The notes: generated by a model not told the origin, from the sequence alone. Positions 22,901-34,849 are shown, counted from the stretch's first letter. The stretch: DNA of 64,000 nt from Phlebiopsis flavidoalba (GCA_035772785.1 JAOCPU010000004.1:558001-622000); one strand, 5' to 3'. A program made the numbers and translations.

Positions 22901-24289
22901 CTCGAACAGCGCGCCGAACAGACGGACGAGGATCATCCTTGGCTGTTGCGCGAAGGCGATGCTCTTCTCGCCGAGTTTGACGAGCACACAAAAGCTTACT
23001 ACTTTGGCGAGACGCCCACGTACGAGCACGCGAAGTGGGATGTTTGGGAGGAATTGGTACATCCCGAGGTGCAGGCCGCCCGCGAAGCCGCCACGGTAAA
23101 GCAGACGCGTGGTATCTCCCTGCAGGACTGTCTGGACGAGTTCACAAAGGAAGAGCAGCTTGGCGAAGATGACTTGTGGTACTGCCCGCAATGCAAAAAA
23201 GCACCAACAAGCGACGAAACGGTTCGACCTGTGGAGCGTACCGGATGTGCTTGTAGTGCATCTCAAGCGGTTCAGCAATAGCCGCATTTTGCGGGACAAG
23301 ATCGATACCCATGTTGACTTCCCCTTGACTGGTCTCGATCTGACTTCCATGGCTGGCGAGCGTAAAGGTCGCCAAAAACTTGGCAGAGGCGGGCGAGGAC
23401 CTTCTAGCACTTGGCCTGGACGACACTGAGGAACCTCTCCTTTATGACCTCTTCGCCGTCGATGAGCACCTCGGCGGCTTGGGCGGCGGTCACTACAGGG
23501 CATATGCGCACAAACTCGACCGATGACAAGTGGTATCACTTCGACGATTCATTTGTCAGCCCATCAAAGCCAGAGGAAGCGGTGGTAAGTTTTGCTACAC
23601 CACGTTGTTCGTCAAATGTGCTGATAACCGCATGCTGCAGAATCGTAATGCCTATCTGCTGTTTTACCGCAGGCGCACCTCCCGTCCGCTTGGTGGAAAG
23701 ACACACCAGATTGTGGAGGAAGCTAGGCGTCATGTCGAACAAGCGCCAAATGAGACCGAGGCCATCCCTGAGGTGAAGGTTGAGGAATCTCAACTACCAA
23801 CACCACCTGCCGATGATGACCTCCCCTTATCAAACACTGGTAAAGCTCCAAGCTTGAGTTCGCTCATCCATTCGGAGCAAATGTGGAGGCGGCCAACTAC
23901 CGAGAGCTGGGATACTTCGTCGACGTCTCATGCTTCCACCCCACCGCCGCTTGATGACATGGAGCCGCCAACATTTGAGGATTCCCAGCTGGATCCCCTC
24001 GTTGCATCCAACTTGACTCCCCTTGGGACTTTCGACCCCTCAATTCGACTTCCCTGACCCCGCCTCCCGGGGGGGTGCGGCTCGCCATCGTCTGTTCAAG
24101 CAGAGTTTGACCAAGATCAGGACGCCGATTTGGACAGCGACGGCTTCGACACAAAAGACCAGCCAGAACCCTGGTACGACGACCCCGTTTCCGGATGCTT
24201 CACTCGAAGACGCGGCCAAAAGTCTGGACGCGCTGGCCTCAGTTTCCAGTGCTGAAGAGAAGGGCGCAGCTACAAAACCTGTATCATAG
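19908..24289 (+). CDS. UBP12: Ubiquitin carboxyl-terminal hydrolase, Ubp12/USP15 type
   Basis: Cysteine protease that removes ubiquitin. The start at 19908 opens [19 protein letters not shown], a Ser-rich disordered leader. A DUSP domain begins near 20225 ([29 protein letters not shown]). A linker follows ([20 protein letters not shown], about 20895-20960). The Cys box is interrupted by an intron: LGLGN, then [19 protein letters not shown] (about 21205-21365). The middle USP core ([20 protein letters not shown], about 21600) and the zinc-binding CP-CN and CPQC pairs are present. The His box ([14 protein letters not shown], about 23475-23520) and WYHFDDSFV follow. The large acidic insertion between the two half-domains is typical of USP4/11/15. 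The catalytic cysteine codon (21297-21300) carries one extra base. The stop is at 24289. Confidence 0.92.
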
Positions 24290-24501
24290 AGTGTTGTAGA
24301 ATATGGAGTATACCGCGTAATGACCTGTAGAGTAGAGCTGTTGTAGTCATGGACATTGCCACCATTACAATGATGTCGTTCAGATGCTTATTCTCGGATT
24401 CAACGTGTTCGTGGTGAGACTCGGCGCTCGAGCAGTTCAGGGCGGGCGCCTTCAGTCCACTCTAGGCATGCCCACGACCAGCGACGGAACGGTGCTCGAG
24501 A

Positions 24502-26862
24502 ATGAGCAGAGTTCCCCCTAGTCTACTCTATCTTACTATATACAACCCCAACCTCAAGGCTAGTGGTATTGCAACCGGCGACAATGAGGATGCAGAAGAA
24601 CAGGCTCAGATTCTATTCTATACTGGCCGGGAAACTGCTGTTTCTCGAGACAGAATCTTGCGGCAGGTCGGTTTGGCCAAGGCCTTGGTGAATTTCTCCG
24701 GGTAAGTCTCCACAAAACATGTCACATAAGATACCGTGTAACTCTACATGTGCTCTCAGAATGTTCAGCTTTCTCTGACATATGCGAGAATACACATTCC
24801 CAGTCGCGACGGATGATCATGGTATCTCCTGAACCGGAATTTTGGATACATGCCGTAAGTATATCCATATTGGAGCCGTGTCTGTGTCTTGAAGTACAGC
24901 AATGTGATTGAACAGAGCACCGTAGTGCTTGGAGCTTGCAAAGTCGCCTCGACCCGTACCTCCGAAGGCTAAGGGCAAAGCCCCAGCGTCCCAGCAAATG
25001 GTGTATGAGCACTATGATGGATCAGTACACGACCTCGCGCTACGTGCAAGACTGATGAGGGGCTACGAGGAGTTCAAGGTATGCATAGACGTACGATTCG
25101 GTCTATGGACGGCAGGATGACCGTTATGCTCACAGCTCACACACGGATCATTTACCTCCATTCTCTCATCTTTGGGCCAACAAGCTTTAGAGCTCCAACT
25201 GGAGAGGTTCTTCACCGTCTGGGCATGGATGTGGGATCTTGACCAAGACATGCATTTCAGTGATCACCTAGGTCAGCATGAAGTTCTGGTTTAGGATGCT
25301 GTGTTGACAGGTGACCTAAACCAGGTGCTCCGTTACATCCTCTGCACCGTATACAAACCTCTATTCTAGACTCTTTTGCGCCGGTAAATTCAGAGCACTG
25401 CGCGTCATTCGTTCTTATTCCGCCCTACACTGTACCTTCAACGAGACTGGCAATAGCAGGACACCCAAGCGTTCTAAGTAATCACATATTGTCTCGTATA
25501 CCCCCACCTCCCGACACCAAGTTTCCCGGAGCCACTCCATGCCGACACGACTACAGAAACCCCTGCGCCCTCGAATCCACCCCTCGCCACCCCGTCGCCT
25601 AAAAAGAGCCTCAATCAGACGCTCAGGGCCTCAAGCCAGTTCTTGAACGTTGACATGCAGAATCTGAAGTGGATGTGGACTGGTCTCGCATTCGTCAAGC
25701 CGTCGTCAACAAAGACCACTGCTCCGTCCACGCCCTCAGTCCTGACCCCCGAGGTGACAAGTTCGCAGCAAGTATCTAGTGGGCGACAGCCGACCATGAG
25801 CGGCACCCCGCCTGAGGCAAAGGTGGAAACTTCTCTGACTGTCCCAAATAGATCGGGTGTAGAGATTGATGCGGAATCCTTGCAAGAAGCGATGGCTTCA
25901 GATGGGTGTGGCTTCGAACCTACCATCCCCATCCCCTCCCGGAGACCACAGACCACGTGCCTCCTTCGCCTTCAGATGTTGACGAGAAGGAATTGGGCGA
26001 CGAACCATTGCGTGACCCCTCCGAAGAAGATACCCCTCGTCTGACCCATGATTCATCATTGGCACAACGGATCGAACAGCAAGATGGTAAAATGGAGTCT
26101 CTTGCTACTTCTCAGGAGTTGGGATCGCGAAAACCTCCTCCGTGAATTTCTTACAACTCCCGATATACTTGGCAATCGGGGACGACCCTCTACAAAACCC
26201 GCAGACATCGTGTACATCATGCTACGGTATGGGTTTTGTCAATACATCACTTTATGCATATGAGTCAACATTGACATCGCTCCTCAGCAAGGGCAGTTCA
26301 CTTTCTGCATTGTAGCTCCCGAGGAGCATGTTATCGAATTAGCACCTATCTCAGAACAGCTTCAGAGCCTATTCGCTGATTTGGAGACTACACTAAACGA
26401 GAGCATAAAGTGAGTCACTCCTTTGTATGCCCTACGTCAGAGAGCTAAACGCCACGAACAGCGAGTCCAGCAGCATAGCAACTCCTGTCGCACAACTATT
26501 AGAGCCTCAGACCAAACACATCATCACATCAGGCCAGTTCACATCGTCATCTCGCCCGGGCGTAACTTCCAGGGGCGACAGCTTATATAATGGACGACAA
26601 CTGCTCCATAGGTATGGTTTTGCGTTGCGTCACATCTGCAGTAGTCTAAAAATCCTGGATAGCGGTGGCTTTGACATTCATGAGGTCTTCTCAGGCGTGG
26701 CCAAAGCCCACAGCACTGGCACATATCCAAACGGGGGCTAGGGCAGAATGCAGGGAGAGAACATTACAGGGAGAGGTGTTCATGGAAGTTGCTCGGAAAG
26801 AAAGTACGCTCACAGATGTTGACAATGAGCTCGCTGGGGTTGTCCGACGTTTCCTAGAATAA
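24502..26862 (+). CDS. CCZ1: Vacuolar fusion protein Ccz1
   Basis: Subunit of the Mon1-Ccz1 complex, the guanine-nucleotide exchange factor that recruits Rab7/Ypt7 to late endosomes, autophagosomes and vacuoles. The start at 24502 gives MSRVPPSLLYLTIYNPNL, the first strand of the longin domain. It continues EEQAQILFYTGRETAVSRDR and RQVGLAKALVNFSG. After introns come SRRMIMVSPEPEFWIHA and then VYEHYDGSVHDLALRARLMR (about 24998-25060). A disordered middle includes QTLRASSQFLNVDMQNLKWM (about 25617-25675). The C-terminal part includes VAKAHSTGTYPNGG and ends VDNELAGVVRRFLE at 26862. Introns have normal GT and AG ends and several small frame slips are present. It lies in tandem with the ubiquitin hydrolase, about 210 bp apart. 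Confidence 0.8.
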
Positions 26863-27510
26863 ACAGCTTCCACGTACACACTCATTGATGTGCATCAGAT
26901 GGCTTCAGGTCGCGAGTAATATGGTGACTTATGTGAGGGTATGGAAGTCGTATGGAAGACGAAAACTGATGTTGGGAAGGCCTTATATACAAGCAAAAGC
27001 ATACCATGGCCGCCTGAAAACTGTCCCGGTACTTAAGCAGGGCTATAGATACAGTGTCCATATAAAAGCCCCCAAAGAATACCAATACGAGGAAAGTCCA
27101 GAAGTGGAAATTACAAGGAGAAAAAAGTCAAGAGACAATTGAAGAATATCGAAGCAAGTAGAACAACTATTGCTCGTGGGTCACGACAAGCCGCTGCGGG
27201 CAGGTACTCCGTACAGCAGCAACAAGCATCGCAAGAGAAGACAAGGGCCGAAGCCGAGGAGAACAAAAGTCGAAACCACTAACACAACGTGGCGATGCCC
27301 GAGTCGGCAACGCTTGACGGGTCAGATAGTTCTAATTTGTCCTCTACATTCAGGAAACGTCTCCGGTCTTGAGTTGCGGAGTCGAGGCAAGGTCACCGCG
27401 GCGTGATGTAACGAACGATGTCGGGCGGAGCAGCCCCAGCGACAGAGGGAGTTGTCGAGCGCGAGCGCAGTTGGTGGCCCGCACGGTACTGGACCTTGGC
27501 TGTTGCTTGT
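26863..27510. other. Convergent interval between CCZ1 and kinase
   Basis: About 650 bp. A lysine/arginine-rich open frame on the plus strand (26885-27142) has no recognisable domain. I treat the interval as 3' sequence of the two convergent genes. Confidence 0.35.
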
Positions 27511-30083
27511 TCAATGGTCGACCACCGGGGCCAGCGTCGAAAGAAGTTGATTAGGAATTAAACGCGAGCCGCGTGAATAGTGATGAAGTAGATTCTGTAA
27601 GCGACCAAGAGTGTGGTATACGGCTATCGGTGGCGCTGACGGTATTATTGACATTTGAGAGTAGGCTGGCATAGATAAAAGCGGGTCGTGATGATTCCGA
27701 GATGAATGAGATTCGTAGAAGTCGTGATAGTTGTGAGAATCGTAAAGTTCGTGAGGATTTCCGGTCTGGGGCTCCAGAACCAAGAGCGGGGTCGAATAAC
27801 CGAGGGCCGATGATACCGTATGAATAGAGACAGGTCCTGCCATGCAGGGACCTCAAAGGAGGGAGATGCGAGAGCACAGGCGAGCCGTCCCGAGAGGGCA
27901 CTGCCAAACCAGTTCTTCACGCGGGTAAGCAGACCAGCAGGCTGTGGATTATCCATGAGCGCTGTACACTCGATAAAGAAGATGCACGTGGTGCTACTCA
28001 CCTTCTCCTGAACTGCGACCGCAATACCGATGGAAAACCCAGGAGTGGGCTCGCTCTCGTCTTCAGTAGTCACAGTGACAGTGGTCGTCACACATGCCAT
28101 ACCAAGAGCATGGGAGGAGGAGCCATCTCGATGACAGAAGGCGGGGACGGGAGGACGACGTCCCCTTGGCCGCATCGCCATTGCGAGGGTCGCCCCTTGA
28201 CGTCCTCGAGAGGAATGTTGTCGAACGAGTCCTGGGGCTGGAGGCAAGCAGTGCCGTCGAAGGAAGAGCCGTTGTGCATAGTCGTTTCCGATTGGTCTTC
28301 GTCGTCGCCGTAGCCCTCGGCGGCGAGAATAGGGGAGACGTAGTTGAACTCAACGTGAGGGTCCTCCGAGCCAAGGTAGACACCGCCACCACCAAAAGAA
28401 CCGAAGAAGCGGTCCTTTGCGCAACCATAATCGACCGGGAGGGACACCAACGTTCCGGACAGGAGCATCGCCAGACGCGATTGCCTTCCAGTCACTGGTA
28501 GCCATCAGGTCAGCCAACATGCGCCAGTCCCCCGGAAATAACCACTTACATGCCACTCAACCACGGGTGAGTCATCACCTCCTTCAGAGTAGGGCGGTAG
28601 AAAGGGTCGTGAACAAGGAGCTATGGGAGAGAGGCGTTGATGAGTCAACGAGGTGTCCAAACACTGTCAGACGTACCGATTCAAGGAAGGCCGGGGACTG
28701 GTGTCCCCCAGGTGCTCGCCCCCAACCCACTCTTCAAAAGACGAAAAGACACGGCGCATGATGGGTCGCACCGGGAGTCCTCCATACTAGCTGTCCATGG
28801 AGTCTGTAGACGTAATGGTCTCAGCACAGATAGAGCGAATAATTGGTGATGTCAACGTACCCTGCCCAAGACCATACTGAAAGCTGATGGGACTCCGATA
28901 GACCATACATCAGCGGGTGGGGAGGCGTATGGCTTCGCGCGACCATTGCTCAGGAGACATGTAAGCCCATGGTCCCGCAGGCGGTCTTCAAGAACTCAGG
29001 CTCGTATGCCCCAGGCTCGTACGCCCGTTCCAGGGAGTGCAACAGACTTTGTGAACCCAAAGTCGCCAGATGACAACATGGCGCATTTCAGTGAGAAAAA
29101 CGTTGTCCGCTTGAGGTCACGATGAACCAAGCCCTCGTCGTGCAGATAGCTGACAGCACAGGCCTACGATGCGTTAGCCTTGCTGCACAGAGGTATCAGA
29201 CCCTATATTATCACTCACAATCTCGGCCGTGTAGAACTGGGAGAGGGGCTCAGGCAGACTGCCCCAGCGTCCGATCAGACTCTGAAGTCCTCACCACCAG
29301 AGTAATACTCCTACAAATGTCCATTCAGTGTCGTCCCCAGTGCAGTACAACAAGCCAAGAAAATGCTCACGGTGAGGATAAGAAGTGTCGTGAGTTGTGG
29401 AAGCTCCCAACAAACTCCATGATACCATTGAGGCCACCGAGTACCGATGTCCCTCAAGATAGCTTGCTCCTGAAGAACTAGATCCTCCCTCGCAAAGCGC
29501 TTGTCGATAGCCTTCAGCGCGAGTTCCTTGCCTGTGGGAATGTGCTTGACAAGGTAAACAGAACCAAAGCCGCCACCACCGATGCCGCGAATCTGCTTGA
29601 AGTCATAGAGGTGAAGACGCTTGGGTACGCGTGGGTCTCGCTCGCTGCAGTCGAAGTAGCAGGAGAGCTTGCGGCTGACAACTCAGAAGCGACTGCGGTC
29701 GAAGAGGCTGACCGACAGTGCGCGGGTGAGAACATCGAGGGTAGGGTCACGAAGGAGAGACGACTTGATGTTGAGGACCTCGGGGCTGTGAGCAGCGTCA
29801 AACATGGACCTGACAAACTCGCTCTCTGCTGCAGGCTTGACGAGAGGCTACACGGATATCAGACAGGAAGGTCGTAGAGCTTGAACTGGGTCATATCGTA
29901 CCGTCCATAACACAGAAGGCTCGGGGACGACCTCCTTCTCCTCCCGACAGACCTCTACGACAACCTGTGAAGTATCATGAGCAATGATCTTACGCACGAT
30001 GAACAGCGTTGACGCACCTTGACTTCTGCTGCAATGTGCTCTTGCTTGCGCCCACGCAGCTTGAGGCGCCCCAGAAATCCCAT
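27511..30083 (-). CDS. AGC-like serine/threonine protein kinase
   Basis: Protein kinase with an N-terminal extension. The start at 30083 gives MGFLGRLKLRGRKQEHIAAE. The glycine loop IRGIGGGGFGSVYLV with the ATP lysine in KELALKAIDKRF lies near 29510-29600. The catalytic loop GLVHRDLK is at 29110-29136, and the magnesium motif GDFGFTKS lies near 29055. The APE position reads SPEQW near 28940. Kinase subdomain XI ends with RPTLKEVMTHPWL near 28560-28620, read across a slip. The C-terminal extension contains DRFFGSFGGGGVYLGSEDP (about 28350-28420), resembling the AGC tail that packs on the catalytic domain. Further exons (LLTRVKNWFGSALSGRLACA) lead to a His/Tyr-rich end. The 3' end between 27511 and 27645 is uncertain. 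The kinase assignment is firm; the subfamily is an inference. Confidence 0.8.
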
Positions 30084-30892
30084 CGTGAAAGGAGAAAAAG
30101 GGTATCGAGGAAGGTGAGAAATCGAAAGCAAAGAAAGCAAGACGAGAGCAGAAGGGGAGAAGGAGACAAGTTGTCAGCCTACAAAGCGAGGTGACTATGT
30201 AGGCGGAGGGCTGTCAGCCCAACGCCTGGGCCGAATCGACATGGCTGACTTGAAGACCTGACTTCACGATTTCGCTAGCGCATCAGCCGCTGCAAGTAAT
30301 GAGTCTGCTTTCTTGTATACATAAAGATGTCGACAAGGAAAAGAGCGAGCATATCTGTGGTCAAGCGATGGGTAGTCGGTGCGGACAAGCGATTTGATGT
30401 TGGCGCGTGTAAAACTCGGAGCGCCGTGGCGTGAGAATGCGCGAAATCGTTCTATTCAACTTGGTGGCACGTCGTGCAGACCAAGTCATCACTTGTGAAC
30501 TAGTGTAGTGTACAATGATTAAAGATCATATATGGAACATGTGGGAAGGAGAAACCTAGTGTTAGATCTCTCGCGCTAGTGTTGTATTGGCGATTCCAAG
30601 TTGAATGTTCGAACTTCGAAGTGGTCTCACTGCATGGCAATTCCAACTGATTTACCGACACGGGGCTGAGCGTATCGTCACGTTAGCATTCAAATATTGT
30701 GCTAAATAGGCCACACAGGCTCAGACAATGATCATTGTTCTCTGTTTGGTAGGGCGTCCATCAAGGTGGGCCAGTGGCCACATTCTCTAGCCACGCATCG
30801 GAACCTTCCGGCATATATATAGGGGACCTCTCGTAGCTGTGGCCACCTGCTTGCTTTCTTCATACCACCATTGGATTATCACGCTCGGTTCA
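30084..30892. promoter_or_regulatory. Divergent promoter, kinase / unresolved gene
   Basis: AT-richer interval of about 800 bp between the kinase start (-) and a plus-strand ATG at 30893. It contains a clear TATA element near its right end and no convincing ORF. Confidence 0.4.
30812..30822 (+). promoter_or_regulatory. TATA box
   Basis: ATATATATAG lies about 70 bp upstream of the plus-strand ATG at 30893. This spacing fits a fungal core promoter with a short 5' untranslated region. Confidence 0.5.
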
Positions 30893-31786
30893 ATGTCAAG
30901 TGCAACAAACTTTCAAGTAGTGACTGGCATGCACTTCCATAGTACTGCTCACGAAGCTGATGATAGTATCTAGACTGACCTCCCCACAAGATGAAAGTCT
31001 TCGCATGCTGACCCTTTGGACTCGTACAAACTTTGGTACTCCAATCCTCCCATTGATGGACGCGAGCATTCCCAGTTCTCTTAACACAATACCCATCCTC
31101 ATGAAAGAGGCTCCGACCGACTGGGGTCTAGGAGTGTTGCTCAGAGATATCACGCAGCCTACAACGCAAAGTCTTTTGGGAATTATGAAGGATGGACAAA
31201 GTGTGATAGATATGCACAAACTGAATGCTGACACAGTCTCGACCTTCAGCCTGTTCGTAAGTCTCCAGGGCTATTTCCCGATGCTCCTGTGTTTCAAACG
31301 ACGTTGGTTAAAATTGAACAGTGGCCCGGCCATGGAACGCAATATCTGGAAATTGACTGCAGACATATCCTTGAAGCTCGCCACGAGCTGGGCAATGGCC
31401 GAGTCGGATATACATTGGTTGATCTGCTGAACTTTTACTGGGGCTTCGGATGGCTGATTGGCTGTCGCCTGGCCACGTTCAATCGCCCGCAGGTGAGGCA
31501 AAATTTCAAACCGCTGAACACAACGCCTAGATTGTCTGAACGTATGTGTAGGGTCAAACGTGCGCAAACTGTCAAGCTTATCAAGATCACATCTGGCATA
31601 AATGTTTATTTCGCGTGTCTGAAGGGAGCCTACGAATCCTGGAGTTTGCGCAATCTTGGACCCGCTCAATGGCAGATAGTCGTCGGCGTAGATGGGTTTA
31701 GTCCGGAGACCATTGCCAAAGCGATGGAGTCAATCCAGCTACAAGCGAGCCTAGAGCACCATAACGAGTTCGATCCAGGCAAATAA
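30893..31786 (+). CDS. Unresolved hypothetical protein
   Basis: I do not recognise this gene. A TATA box and an ATG at 30893 (MSSATNFQ, then a likely GT-AG intron) suggest a plus-strand gene. Two long overlapping plus-strand frames follow. One is about 30960-31430 (PQDESLRMLTLWTRTNFGTP). The other is about 31289-31786 (KIEQWPGHGTQYLEID, YTLVDLLNFYWGFGWLIGCR, ending HHNEFDPGK). A minus-strand frame (31271-31669) is also open. A single frame-shifted protein that switches frame near 31260-31300 is the simplest reading. An AATAAA sits at the final stop. No domain can be named. Confidence 0.35.
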
Positions 31787-32391
31787 ATCTGTGTCAAGCA
31801 GGCGATCTCATTAGCCCTTCACCGAAGCCTCCTGTGGTGAACGCGCACGACAAAAATACGCAGGAGTTTGATTACGACTGCTGGGCACTTTCATATTCAG
31901 TAGGTCCTAGGGAAAATTGAGCCGCATCGTACTTCGCAGGAGGTATCTTTTTGTCAGATCTCTATATAATATGAGTAAGTAGTTCAACTCGCGAGCGTTC
32001 ACTCAACAAACCAGCGGAATGGGAAATGGTCGAAGACGTTACAGCTCGCGGTTCTGTGGGAGAATCTTAACAAGTAGCGGTATGTGTGTGTAATTGTACA
32101 TCCTATTTGAGCGAGAATATACACACTATGGCAGAGATCACATATGGAGCCTTCAAAGCTTCAGACGTAGTGCACCTTAATGTGTGAGATGTGGTGGGCA
32201 AGCGCCACAGTGAGCTGCGCGCGCAAAGTCCCAGAAATGTACGCTTACGTAATAACATGGGCGCGGCTAGGCGTTGGCTGCGAACTGTACAGTTTATGAC
32301 CGATTTGGAACTTGCCATCAACGCTCAGCAAGAAACCCTAGCACGTCAAGCACACGCCCGTGCCGCCGACGACCTCAAGCACACTTCCAAG
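31787..32391. promoter_or_regulatory. Upstream region of ribosomal protein gene
   Basis: About 600 bp before the eL43 start codon. It contains a TATATAATAT stretch near 31962. Short open frames in it are not supported as genes. Confidence 0.35.
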
Positions 32392-33017
32392 ATGGTGAAT
32401 ATCGTGTCTATGCGACTCATGGAAGAAATGCTAATCACCCGTATGCTATAATCATAGACAAAAACGTACCCGCAAGGTTGGCGTGACCGGCAAGTACGGT
32501 ACTGTGAGTCTACAACCTTCATGGACGCTTGGAGGAGGGGTTCGCGACGAATCTGGCGGCCAAGCATCCTTGCTGCAGTGAAGATAGAGAGAGCTTGACT
32601 GTGGCCTGGGCTATAGCGTTACGGTTGCCTCTCGATCTCCGTAAGCAGCTGTCAAGAAGGTGTGTATCTGTACCCTAGTGAATGTGAGGAAGGCTTACCC
32701 TTGACTACCTCAGATGGAAATCACCCAGCACGCGAGATACACCTGCACGTTCTGCGGCAAGGCAAGTCGTACTTTACTGGTAGAGATGTGAAACAACCAT
32801 ATTCAATCACTCCATGCAGGACTCCGTCAAGCGTCAAGCAGTCGGCATCTGGAAGTGCAAGGCTTGCGCGAAGACCGTTGCAGGCGGGGCATGGACTGTT
32901 TACCACACAACAGCGGCCGCGACAGTCCGGAGGTATGTCCAAGCCAATCGTCAGTCAAGCTCACCTAATCGCCCTTCCAGTACTGTTCGCCGGCTGCGCG
33001 AGTTGACCGAGGCATAA
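32392..33017 (+). CDS. RPL43: 60S ribosomal protein eL43 (L37A)
   Basis: Small zinc-ribbon protein of the large cytosolic ribosomal subunit. Six exons are readable. Exon 1 is only the ATG (32392-32394), followed at once by GTGAAT. Exon 2 (32458-32504) encodes [14 protein letters not shown] after one extra A. Exon 3 (about 32617-32659) encodes RYGAS-LRKQ-VKK but carries several inserted bases. Exon 4 (32714-32761) gives [16 protein letters not shown]. Exon 5 (from 32820) gives [20 protein letters not shown] and AGGAWTV. The last exon gives [12 protein letters not shown], with the stop at 33017. The four zinc cysteines (CTFC and CKAC) are intact. The intron after exon 4 starts GCAAGT, a GC-AG intron. 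Because this protein is nearly invariant, its breaks reveal sequencing error. Confidence 0.93.
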
Positions 33018-33316
33018 AGTGTTGTGTCGGGTCGTTTCGTTATGCTTTTGTTCTCGTCGCATTTCTCCCTATCAGCATATGCATGTAAAACCATTATTCT
33101 ATGGCAAGCTACCGTCATGCCCAAGCCAAGACAATTCGGAATTTTACACGCGTGTCCAGTCCTCGCAAGTCAATTGGGACACATCGTGCTCAGCCCTGGG
33201 TCCACATAAGTAAGCCAGAGAATTCTGCATGCAGTACAGGCTATACGAGTGAAGATCTGTCATTGACGCGACTACCGAGAAATACATGATGTGATTCTAA
33301 GTCGATGGACCACAAA

Positions 33317-34849
33317 TCAACCGTGAACAATATCGTGCGGTGAGGAACTCTCTTCCTCCACACCATTTGCTCGTCGTCCTCTGAGACCTCGCCTTTCGTC
33401 ATCGTCGTCAACCATCGTCATCATCATTCTCGAATCACTTTCATGGAAAGTCAAAGAAATGAACTCGTCACCTAACTGACCGTCCTCGGCTGTAAGCACG
33501 CCCCGTGAACCAGCAGTAATACCGGGATTGAGAGTCAGCTCCGTACGAGGAGGTAGCAGGATCTGTCGTTTCGAGGCGGGTTTTCCGAAACGGGCAACCC
33601 TTTGCGGGGGAAGGTCGTGGTCGGTTCCTGGTTGGCGCGTATGAACATGTGGTAGCTTGCATCCCTTGGTGGTGCAAGCACCTTTGTCCACAAAAGTCAG
33701 GACACTCCCGAACGTGCTGGTTGCACTCACAATCAAGACCCTTCTCGGCAGTACCGACCAGTGAACGGGCGAAGTCGCGACAACACACGCCCTCTCGAGC
33801 GCCCACCCGTACATGATGGAACGGGCAGTTATCTCTCGTTGCATCGCCCTAGCGTTTGCGAAGTGCAACACATAAAAGGGGTACGTTCTGGAGTCGGGTC
33901 ATGAGAGAGAGCACATGTCGACGCCGTGTGAGAACAAGTTGCCCTGTAGGAATGGGCCAGCAGATCGCGATTTTGGTCGGGTCATGTTGGTAAGGGCAGG
34001 TCAGTCCCCGATTGCATGCCCCTGTGGCCGACCACGGGTGAGCGGATGGACGTTTGATGAAGAAGAACCTACCTGTTGTCGTGAACCTAGTGACAAGGTG
34101 TTTATCGACATATTTGCGACGCCGAGCACTTGTTGTAACAATCAGCGTCGGGTCACTGCTCATGTCGCAACTATGACTTACCCTGGCTGGAACGGCCTGC
34201 GAGTGTTGTTCAGGGTTTCATGTTGCGGTTAGTCGGTCGTCCACTGGACGTGCACCTTTTGCCTTGTACACTTTGTGTTGGCTTTAATGAAGGCATCGAC
34301 CTTTGTCCTGGCGAAGGAATGATTCGAATCGGAGGTTTAGAAGGCGGAAAATTTGGTGGGTTTCGCTTGAGCCACTACGATGAAGGTGCGTTTAGTTGCG
34401 TGATGAGGTTCACGCCAGGTCCTATCGATGCGGATGAAATAGGACTTACGTTCTTTGCGAACAAGTGACCGCCCAGAGGTCTCAAAAGCCACTCCACCTA
34501 TGATAACGTCACGTATTTCGTTCACACTAGGCGGTTTTGGAGGAGGAGGTCGGGGAGTACTTAGAGTGGTTTGCGGTGCTAGCTTGCTTGTTGAGGCTTG
34601 TAGTTTTGGGTTGACGTATGACATGTGTTGCGAGGTCTTGATCCTGGGTTATTGTACGTTGCTGTTGGCCGGGGGCGGTATTCTGAGTCTTGTGGCGGTT
34701 TATCGCTCCTAGATAGATCGTTAATAAGGTGAACAATCCTCAACATGGTGACCCTGTTTGTACGGTCGCGATGTAAGTTTAAAGTTAAACATACCTGTGA
34801 GGCGGGCAATCTCTTCCTTCAAGGCAGCGGACGAAGTTGATAGGACCAT
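33317..34849 (-). CDS. CCCH zinc-finger protein, ZC3H3 type
   Basis: RNA-binding protein with tandem CCCH fingers; the ZC3H3 group is linked to mRNA polyadenylation and nuclear export. The start at 34849 gives MVLSTSSAALKEEIARLTG, then an intron and AINRHK. A basic, Gln/Ser-rich linker includes YVNPKLQASTSK and NEIRDVIIGGVAFETSGRSL, matching the conserved block before the fingers. Fingers are visible as CNRGLTCPYQHDPTKIAIC (about 33985-34040), a second with HTADTCALSHD after a slip, a third near 33850, a fourth (EGVC-RDFA) near 33780, and a fifth, DKGACTTKGCKLPHV, near 33650-33695. The acidic tail reads LGDEFISLTFHESD and ends at 33317. Five fingers with this spacing fit ZC3H3 better than CPSF30 or Tis11. 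Confidence 0.8.
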
